This document shows positions 6,670-11,025 of a DNA stretch of 11,025 bases, in pieces. A program made the translations under genes and the position numbers. This DNA is from Candidatus Gastranaerophilales bacterium (GTDB lineage Bacteria > Cyanobacteriota > Vampirovibrionia > Gastranaerophilales > Gastranaerophilaceae), in NCBI GenBank assembly GCA_944325615.1, contig CALVAU010000164.1, positions 1 to 11,025 on the forward strand, in the 5' to 3' direction. The notes below the pieces were generated by a model, which was given only the letters and a program-made list of their open reading frames with translations, was not told the DNA's origin and did no database searches. How positions within the stretch are numbered: the stretch's first letter is position 1; the number at the start of each line of letters is the position of its first letter.

Positions 6670-6921
6670 TTATTCATTAAAATTTATTAAAGCGTCATCT
6701 TCTTTCATCGCAAGCTCTAATAATACATATGTCATATATGCACCAAGAGCAACTGCTTTTGGATCCAAGTCCGTATTGTTTGCGGCTTCTATTATTGCAG
6801 TGTTAATTTCGGGATTCTCTTCTTTTAGATAGTGTATCATTTTTTTACGCCATGAGGGCATATCTTTGAATATTTCCGAAAAGACTTTTGCAGCCGTTTC
6901 TTCAGATACTATTGGTAGCAT
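6670..6921 (-). CDS. Uncharacterised small protein encoded upstream of pilT
   Basis: An 83-residue, apparently all-helical soluble protein with no signal peptide and no membrane span. The first half is mixed and basic (MPSWRKKMIHYLKEENPEI, 21-39). The middle has ANNTDLDPKAVALGAYMTYVLLELA (47-71), an acidic turn followed by an amphipathic or hydrophobic helix, and the C-terminus is acidic (KEDDALINFNE). I do not recognise a family. The gene is real: it has GAGG six bases before the ATG, a good upstream promoter (TTGTTA, 17 bases, TAGAAT) and coding-like composition, and pilT follows after 32 bases. Shared transcription with pilT suggests, but does not prove, a role in pilus function or its regulation. 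Confidence 0.82.
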   Translation of the reverse strand: MLPIVSEETAAKVFSEIFKDMPSWRKKMIHYLKEENPEINTAIIEAANNTDLDPKAVALGAYMTYVLLELAMKEDDALINFNE

Positions 6922-6949
6922 ATTTTACCTCTTATAATATTACAATATA

Positions 6950-6978
6950 ATTCTACCTTACTTATTATTTTTTAACAA
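6950..6978 (-). promoter_or_regulatory. Promoter of the 83-residue gene-pilT operon
   Basis: On the minus strand TTGTTA (6978-6973, four of six) is followed after exactly 17 bases by TAGAAT (6955-6950, five of six). The predicted start is near 6943, giving a leader of about 22 bases that carries GAGG for the first gene. It shares the short intergenic region with the divergent recF promoter. Confidence 0.55.
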
Positions 6979-7009
6979 TAGATATTATTAAAGAATCGTT
7001 TGTTTAGTG

Positions 7010-7015
7010 TATAAT
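7010..7015 (+). promoter_or_regulatory. recF -10 element positioned for a leaderless mRNA
   Basis: A perfect TATAAT ends six bases before the recF ATG at 7022. Transcription normally begins about seven bases past the hexamer, which would be the A of the ATG itself. There is no Shine-Dalgarno before that ATG, in agreement. No strong -35 is visible at the right spacing (ATTAAA at 6987-6992 is poor). Confidence 0.55.
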
Positions 7016-7021
7016 TCAACT

Positions 7022-8128
7022 ATGAGACTTTTGAATTTGAAACTTACAAATTACAGAAACTGTATAGATTTGGGGTTGAATCTTGATTTTAATAAAATTC
7101 TAATTATAGGAAAAAATGCGCAAGGTAAAACTAATATTTTAGAAAGTATTTACTTTTTATCAGCTTTGAAAAGTCCTAGAACGTCAAATAATGTTGAAAT
7201 AATTAATTTTGGGGCTGATATGACTGAAATAGAAGCTGAAATTGTAAAAGCGCAGACCTCAATTGATTTGGGCTATTCTTACTCAAAAGAAAAGAGCAGA
7301 AGTTTAAGAATTAACGGGGTAAAGACTACGCCTAAAAATTTTAAGCAGGTTTTAAAAACGGTTTTGTTTTCGACTAATGATTTGATGTTGTTGAGAGGAA
7401 ATCCTTCAGACAGGCGTGATTGGCTTGATAGGGCTATTTCTCAGATTTATCCTGCTTACGATGAAAGACTTTCTAAGTATGATAAAATAAGAGTTCAAAA
7501 AAATAATTTTTTGAAAGATTTGATAAAAGGTGCAATCTTAGATGAAACATTGTTGGATGTTCTAAATGAGCAGCTTGCAATATGCGGCAGTAATATAATT
7601 TATTTGAGACAAAAATTTCTTAAAGAAATTGAGCGTATTGCACATGAAAAACATAGGATAATAAGTGAAACGGAAGAATTAAAACTCGATTATGAATGCT
7701 CATTTTTGAATGGTGAAGTTGAGCTTGATGACATTTTAGAAAAATTCAAATTAGCGTTGGAAGAAAGAAAAATCGAAGAGATGCGTAGAGCTCAGGCTTG
7801 TGTTGGTCCTCATCGTGATGATATTTTGTTTTTTATAAACGGTAATGAAGCTACAAAGTTTGCATCACAAGGGCAGCAGAGAACTGTTGTTCTTTCATTA
7901 AAATTGTCTGAACTTGATATTATTACCGAAAAGACTGGAGATGAGCCGGTCTTATTACTTGATGATGTGTTAGCAGAATTGGATGATATAAGACAAAATT
8001 ATCTGTTAAAATCAATTTCAAGTAATACGCAGACAATTATAACTTCTGTCGATACAGTGCTTTTTGAAGACGAGTTTTTGAAAGACGTTAAAATTTACAA
8101 AATTGAAAACGGCAGAATTTCAGAATAG
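7022..8128 (+). CDS. recF: DNA replication and repair protein RecF
   Basis: SMC/ABC-type ATPase of 368 residues, the usual RecF length (about 360-375). With RecO and RecR it loads RecA onto gapped single-stranded DNA and supports repair at stalled forks. Motifs: the N-terminal strand LLNLKLTNYRN (3-13), the RecF opening; Walker A GKNAQGKT (30-37); GPHRDD (262-267); the ABC-like signature ASQGQQRTVVLSLKL (281-295); and Walker B PVLLLDDVLAELDD (309-322), with the D-loop in the same stretch. ATG 7022 is chosen over an in-frame GTG at 7007, because the protein then starts directly at the conserved N-terminus and the GTG overlaps the TATAAT. recF stands alone here, not next to dnaA, dnaN or gyrB as in many bacteria. 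It ends tail-to-tail with yraN, overlapping by nine bases with no terminator between. Confidence 0.95.
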   Translation: MRLLNLKLTNYRNCIDLGLNLDFNKILIIGKNAQGKTNILESIYFLSALKSPRTSNNVEIINFGADMTEIEAEIVKAQTSIDLGYSYSKEKSRSLRINGVKTTPKNFKQVLKTVLFSTNDLMLLRGNPSDRRDWLDRAISQIYPAYDERLSKYDKIRVQKNNFLKDLIKGAILDETLLDVLNEQLAICGSNIIYLRQKFLKEIERIAHEKHRIISETEELKLDYECSFLNGEVELDDILEKFKLALEERKIEEMRRAQACVGPHRDDILFFINGNEATKFASQGQQRTVVLSLKLSELDIITEKTGDEPVLLLDDVLAELDDIRQNYLLKSISSNTQTIITSVDTVLFEDEFLKDVKIYKIENGRISE

Positions 8129-8470
8129 AGAAACATTTTTAAGATGTTCGATTTTAATTTTAGGTTTTAGCGTAATCCCAATTACGTCAATTCTATAGTT
8201 TTTTATTTTGTTTTCACTTAAGTAATACTGTACACCTTTTATTATATTTTCGAATTTGGATTTGGTAATCGCTTCCAATGGGCTACCAAAATTATTTGTT
8301 TTTCTGGTTTTAACTTCTACAAAAACAATATTATCTTTATATTTTGCAATTATATCCAGTTCGCAAAATTTTGAATAATGTTTATTTCGTTCTAAAATTT
8401 CATAGCCTTGTTTTTCAAGGTATTTGCAGGCAATATCTTCTCCGTTATCTCCCAGTTGGCGATTGTTCAT
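8120..8470 (-). CDS. yraN: UPF0102 / YraN-family nuclease-fold protein
   Basis: Protein of 116 residues, the standard size for UPF0102 (YraN). The family has a restriction-endonuclease-like fold and is widely conserved; its function is poorly established, and a link to DNA uptake or Holliday-junction-type substrates has only been proposed. Seen here: GDNGEDIACKYLEKQGYEIL (7-26), the GxxGE..A..yL...Gy.il signature, and then ELDIIA (37-42) with VFVEVKTR (49-56). Together these provide the D-(E)xK-type metal-site pattern Glu11, Asp39, Glu52, Lys54. It lies 15 bases after queF on the same strand with GGAG five bases before its ATG, so it is the second gene of a queF-yraN unit. Its stop codon lies within the 3' end of convergent recF. 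No terminator is visible before recF. Confidence 0.9.
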   Translation of the reverse strand: MNNRQLGDNGEDIACKYLEKQGYEILERNKHYSKFCELDIIAKYKDNIVFVEVKTRKTNNFGSPLEAITKSKFENIIKGVQYYLSENKIKNYRIDVIGITLKPKIKIEHLKNVSLF

Positions 8471-8485
8471 AGCTTCTCCGAAAAA

Positions 8486-9385
8486 TTATTGTTTAATCCC
8501 ATTTCTTGCAAATTTTGTGATATCTAAAAGAGCTTCAAATTCTTTGTAATTGCAATTCTTACTCCATCTCACGGGGCTAATATCAATTCCGCCGCGTCTT
8601 GTATAAAGTGCGCAAACAAAAAGCTCATCTTCTTTATCTAGTAAATCATACAACCTTTTGAAAATCATTTCGCAGCATTCTTCATGAAAATGATATTCTG
8701 AGCGAAATGAACAAAGATATTTTACTAAACAGTCTTCTTTAATATGTTTATTTGATTTGTAATAAATAAAAACATCTCCAAAATCAGGCTGATGTGTTAC
8801 TCTGCAATTTGATCTTAATGAGTCGAATGTTAAATAGGATTCAGTTATAGTATCTTTATTTTCTATATTTAGTAATTCAGGTGATTCTTTGAAGATATCA
8901 ATTTTTAAATCGTTTTCATCAACAAGACCCTTTATATCAATAAATTCTTTAAATAATTCAATTCTTTCAGAGTTATTCTCAAGAAAGTTTGCAAAAACTT
9001 CTGTTTTTAGAGCTTTAGATAAATCTTTTTCAATTTGTTTTTTGCAAATATCAAGACATTCCTTCTGCGTTCTGCCGAATTTACTCATATTATAAGAGTT
9101 TAAGTATAATTTTAAAGACTTTGATTCTATGAGAAATTCACTTTCGCAAGAATATTTTAATTTTAATAATCTTGTTACAGGCAGACCATTTTCTGTTAAA
9201 GCAGAAAATTCATAAGCTTGCCATACGTCCCAACCTGAAAAAGGAAGATTTTTATTATCTATTGAATATTGCTTTCGATTTTCCAATCTTGGAATAGGTA
9301 CAAGCAATGATGGAGCGTATGTTTCACAGCCGCTAACTTTTTTACCTAAATATTTTGATGCGATTTGATCTGTTTCGTTTGGCAT
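8486..9385 (-). CDS. queF: NADPH-dependent preQ0 reductase QueF (two-domain type)
   Basis: Tunnelling-fold enzyme that reduces the nitrile of 7-cyano-7-deazaguanine (preQ0) to preQ1, the base later inserted into tRNA by Tgt on the way to queuosine. At 299 residues it is the long YqcD/E. coli-like form (about 280) with two tandem T-fold domains, not the short Bacillus-type form (about 165). Motifs: the QueF signature ESKSLKLY (87-94); catalytic Cys194 in LRSNCRVTHQPDFGD (190-204) with the acid Asp201; FHE (233-235); and YTRRGGIDISPVRW (261-274). NLPFSGWDVWQAYE (46-59) is the typical N-terminal block. The region between the two domains (about 120-185) is lysine- and glutamate-rich and probably longer than in E. 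coli. It is followed 15 bases later by yraN. No preQ1 riboswitch and no Shine-Dalgarno lie upstream; the ATG is only 16 bases past a terminator. Confidence 0.95.
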   Translation of the reverse strand: MPNETDQIASKYLGKKVSGCETYAPSLLVPIPRLENRKQYSIDNKNLPFSGWDVWQAYEFSALTENGLPVTRLLKLKYSCESEFLIESKSLKLYLNSYNMSKFGRTQKECLDICKKQIEKDLSKALKTEVFANFLENNSERIELFKEFIDIKGLVDENDLKIDIFKESPELLNIENKDTITESYLTFDSLRSNCRVTHQPDFGDVFIYYKSNKHIKEDCLVKYLCSFRSEYHFHEECCEMIFKRLYDLLDKEDELFVCALYTRRGGIDISPVRWSKNCNYKEFEALLDITKFARNGIKQ

Positions 9386-9391
9386 AAATAC

Positions 9392-9400
9392 ATGTTAGCA
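9392..9400 (-). promoter_or_regulatory. Candidate extended -10 of queF (leaderless arrangement)
   Basis: The minus strand reads TGCTAACAT: a TGn extension plus TAACAT (four of six, keeping the most conserved A and final T). It ends six bases before the queF ATG. The symporter terminator T-tract ends at 9402, leaving no room for a conventional leader. No Shine-Dalgarno is present. Confidence 0.4.
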
Positions 9401-9401
9401 T

Positions 9402-9436
9402 AAAAAATCCTGTCAGTTTAATAGACAGGATTTTTT
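9402..9436. terminator. Intrinsic terminator between the symporter gene and queF
   Basis: AAAAAATCCTGTC (9402-9414) and GACAGGATTTTTT (9424-9436) form a perfect 13-bp stem with a 9-base loop. On the minus strand it lies 20 bases past the symporter stop and ends in six U. The symmetric A/T flanks make it functional in both directions in principle. Confidence 0.9.
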
Positions 9437-9456
9437 ATGAATATAAAATCAAGATT

Positions 9457-10779
9457 TTAAGCTATTTCTTCATATGCTGCAGGATTGTTTAATAAATCAT
9501 AATTGATTTCATTTTCATTATCTGCAATAGCAGCGGCAACTACAACATCTGAAGTTACGTTAACAAGAGTTCTCATCATATCTGTAATTCTTTCAATAGT
9601 AAACAGGAATGCAAAGCCAGTGACTAATTGTTCTGGACTTAAACCCATACCGTTAAGAATAAGAGCAATAGTAATTAAGCCTGCTCCTGGAATTCCTGCA
9701 CAGGTAGATGATGCAATTATTGCAAGAATTGCTATTTGAATTAATAAAAACGGATCAAGAGGTACTCCATAAGCTTGAGCTAAAAATATAACAGCTACGA
9801 CCTGTAAAAGCGCTGTACCGTCCATATTCAACGTTGCGCCTAAAGGTAGTACAAAACTTGATATCTTATGAGAAATTCCTCGTTTTTCACAACAAGCGAT
9901 AGTCAAAGGTAATGTCGCAGATGAGCTTGCGGTACCGAATGCTACCATCATAGCTTCTGTCACAGCTGAATATAACATTACGACAGATACTTTTGAAAAT
10001 TTCTTCAAAAATAGCGGATATACTATGCATAATTGGATCAAAAACCCGATTAAAAGAACAAGGAGGTATTTAGAAATGCTTGAAAAAATTTCTATACCGA
10101 AACTTGATACTGCGCTTGCGGTAAGAGCAAATACACCGGGTGCAGCTAAGAACATAATCCAATCGGTGATTTTCATTGTTGCTGCAAATACTGATTCAAA
10201 AAAGGAAACTATAGGTCGATTAACATCTCCAACTTTTGATAATGCTATTGCAAAAATCAGGCAAAAAACAATAATTGGCACCATATCTCCGACAGCTAGT
10301 GAATGGAATGGATTGTTCGGAATAAAGCCTAAAAATATGTTTAATACATTTCCTTGTTGTTGTTGCATTGTCGCTGCAACTGTTGCTTGAACTTCGCTGG
10401 CTGCATTTTCAGCTATATAATTTGCAGCTCCGATACCCGGTTTAATTATTAGTGCCAGTGCTGTACCTATAGCCACTGCAATTGTTGTAATTATGCCGTA
10501 ATACAGTACCATTTTGGAACCGAATTTTCCAAGTTGTTTGTTATCTCCCACGCTTGTTATGCCTATTACAATTGCTGAAACTACCAGCGGTATAACTACC
10601 ATTTGGATTAATCTTATGAATACTTGACCGATAAATGTAAGTATGTTTGATGCTAAAATATTAGGATGGCTGTGAAGTAATATTCCGACAATAATACCGC
10701 CTATAATTCCTAAAAATATATGCCCGTTGCGCTTAATTCCAAGACCGAGCGCAATAAGAATTTGCATGTGCAATTTCAT
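9457..10779 (-). CDS. Dicarboxylate/amino acid:cation symporter (DAACS, GltP-like)
   Basis: Inner-membrane secondary transporter of 440 residues in the SLC1/GltPh fold (eight membrane helices plus two re-entrant hairpins). It takes up acidic amino acids or C4-dicarboxylates with Na+ or H+. Seen here: hydrophobic helices throughout; hairpin 1 serine motif ASSSATLP (284-291); TM7 LNMDGT (317-322), the cation-site NMDGT motif; hairpin 2 AGIPGAG (361-367); and TM8 ERITDMMRTLVNVTSD (396-411). In TM8, Asp400, Arg403, Thr404, Asn407 and Asp411 line up with the GltPh residues Asp394, Arg397, Thr398, Asn401 and Asp405. Keeping the Asp/Arg pair favours aspartate or glutamate over succinate-type substrates, as inferred from family knowledge. 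The 118-145 loop is long and ends in MQQQQQ. AGAGGG lies eight bases before the ATG, and the promoter is strong. It is transcribed alone. Confidence 0.93.
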   Translation of the reverse strand: MKLHMQILIALGLGIKRNGHIFLGIIGGIIVGILLHSHPNILASNILTFIGQVFIRLIQMVVIPLVVSAIVIGITSVGDNKQLGKFGSKMVLYYGIITTIAVAIGTALALIIKPGIGAANYIAENAASEVQATVAATMQQQQGNVLNIFLGFIPNNPFHSLAVGDMVPIIVFCLIFAIALSKVGDVNRPIVSFFESVFAATMKITDWIMFLAAPGVFALTASAVSSFGIEIFSSISKYLLVLLIGFLIQLCIVYPLFLKKFSKVSVVMLYSAVTEAMMVAFGTASSSATLPLTIACCEKRGISHKISSFVLPLGATLNMDGTALLQVVAVIFLAQAYGVPLDPFLLIQIAILAIIASSTCAGIPGAGLITIALILNGMGLSPEQLVTGFAFLFTIERITDMMRTLVNVTSDVVVAAAIADNENEINYDLLNNPAAYEEIA

Positions 10780-10793
10780 GTTATTTACCCTCT

Positions 10794-10805
10794 TAACTAT
10801 AGTTA
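10794..10805. promoter_or_regulatory. 12-bp perfect palindrome, possible operator of the symporter gene
   Basis: TAACTATAGTTA is a perfect palindrome lying between the -10 element and the ribosome-binding site of the symporter gene, beginning at about the predicted transcription start. That is a typical place for a repressor site. No known regulator consensus is claimed. A short AT-rich palindrome can also arise by chance. Confidence 0.35.
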
Positions 10806-10812
10806 CCAGTCA

Positions 10813-10841
10813 ATTATACAATTTTTTATTTTAATTTTCAA
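10813..10841 (-). promoter_or_regulatory. Sigma70-type promoter of the symporter gene
   Basis: On the minus strand TTGAAA (10841-10836, five of six) is followed after exactly 17 bases by a perfect TATAAT (10818-10813). This is the best promoter in the window. The predicted start is near 10806, giving a leader of about 27 bases with AGAGGG as ribosome-binding site. Confidence 0.8.
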
Positions 10842-10902
10842 ATGCTTAATAAAAAAAATCATTAATAAGATTGAGATAAAATCTATAATGAATTTTTAAT
10901 AT

Positions 10903-10940
10903 AAAAAACAGGTTCTGAAGTATATCAGAACCTGTTTTTT
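10903..10940. terminator. Intrinsic terminator of the tRNA-Pro gene
   Basis: AAAAAACAGGTTCTGA (10903-10918) pairs perfectly over 16 bp with TCAGAACCTGTTTTTT (10925-10940) around a 6-base loop. It begins four bases after the encoded CCA end of the tRNA on the minus strand and ends in six U. It isolates the tRNA transcript from the symporter promoter. Confidence 0.92.
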
Positions 10941-10944
10941 AAAA

Positions 10945-11021
10945 TGGTCGGAACGACAGGATTTGAACCTGCGACCTCTACCACCCCAAGGTAGCACGCT
11001 ACCAAGCTGCGCCACGTCCCG
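10945..11021 (-). tRNA. tRNA-Pro (anticodon GGG)
   Basis: A 77-base tRNA on the minus strand with all arms. The acceptor is CGGGACG pairing with CGTTCCG (one G-T wobble). The D arm is GCGC/GCGT with loop AGCTTGGTA. The anticodon arm is CTACC / GGTAG with loop TTGGGGT, which places GGG at positions 34-36 and G at 37. The T arm is GCAGG-TTCGAAT-CCTGT. Discriminator A and an encoded CCA (10945-10947) complete it. The unusual C1-G72 first pair is typical of bacterial tRNA-Pro. The GGG anticodon reads CCC and CCU codons. A 16-bp terminator follows directly. Confidence 0.96.
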
Positions 11022-11025
11022 AAAG

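Noticed and set aside
7007..7021. In-frame GTG start for recF at 7007
   Set aside because: The GTG abuts and its next codon overlaps the perfect TATAAT at 7010-7015, it has no ribosome-binding site, and the extra five residues precede the conserved RecF N-terminus. ATG 7022 fits the family.
9386..9460. preQ1 riboswitch before queF
   Set aside because: Only 16 bases separate the ATG from the terminator hairpin, and no C-rich loop plus A-rich tail characteristic of the preQ1 aptamer is seen.
10025..10390. Plus-strand open frame of 121 codons inside the symporter gene
   Set aside because: It is antisense to a strongly supported membrane-transporter gene, has no family motif of its own, and is explained by the codon pattern of the real gene.
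10979..11000. Reading the tRNA-Pro anticodon as UGG
   Set aside because: Placing the 5-bp stem CTACC/GGTAG leaves a 7-base loop TTGGGGT, so positions 34-36 are GGG; the T before it is the invariant U33.
1..11025. Mobile element, CRISPR array, toxin-antitoxin or defence island
   Set aside because: No direct-repeat array, transposase, integrase, terminal repeats or defence-type domains are visible. Every long gene is a recognisable housekeeping family except the two hypotheticals.

Overview
The window is AT-rich chromosomal housekeeping DNA from a Gram-negative-type bacterium that builds type IV pili or related pseudopilus machinery. The best guess is a gut-associated non-photosynthetic cyanobacterial relative (Gastranaerophilales / 'Melainabacteria'). 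That guess rests on the low GC, the pseudopilin style (an alanine, not glycine, before the FTLPE cleavage motif, and a DxNG...GKD motif near the C-terminus), the PilT protein, and the mixture of genes with and without Shine-Dalgarno sequences. It is made from memory of the families, without a search. There is no insertion sequence, phage gene, CRISPR array or integrase, and no base-composition break that I can see.

Layout. Positions 1-440 (minus) hold the N-terminal part of an unrecognised protein that runs off the left edge. Positions 575-3090 (minus) are a three-gene biotin block, bioF-bioG-bioC: pimeloyl-ACP methyl ester is made (BioC), demethylated (BioG) and condensed with alanine (BioF). 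A divergent orphan pseudopilin gene follows at 3185-3874 (plus), ending in a bidirectional terminator shared with lysS (3920-5422, minus). Next comes the pilT operon (minus), made of an uncharacterised 83-residue gene (6670-6921) and then the twitching ATPase gene pilT (5549-6637). recF (7022-8128, plus) is divergent from it. queF-yraN (9385-8120, minus) converge on recF with a 9-bp tail-to-tail overlap. A DAACS-family amino-acid/cation symporter (9457-10779, minus) and a tRNA-Pro(GGG) (10945-11021, minus) close the window.

How the genes relate. The units are mostly independent: vitamin B7 synthesis, tRNA charging, pilus retraction, recombination repair, queuosine tRNA modification, acidic amino-acid uptake and a proline tRNA. 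Four clean intrinsic terminators insulate them (about 3873-3904, 5494-5526, 9402-9436, 10903-10940). Each is a perfect hairpin with an A-tract on the left and a T-tract on the right, so several can work in both directions.

The most notable non-coding pattern is that recF, queF and bioF have no Shine-Dalgarno sequence. Each instead has a -10-like TANNNT hexamer ending exactly six bases before its ATG, the arrangement expected of leaderless mRNAs. Other genes here (83-residue gene, yraN, symporter, pseudopilin) have ordinary purine-rich ribosome-binding sites. I found no convincing novel multi-gene system. The items worth a second look are the leaderless pattern, a palindromic divergent promoter at 3118-3147, a 12-bp palindrome at the symporter promoter, and two uncharacterised proteins. 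No stretch longer than about 165 bases lacks a gene or RNA.
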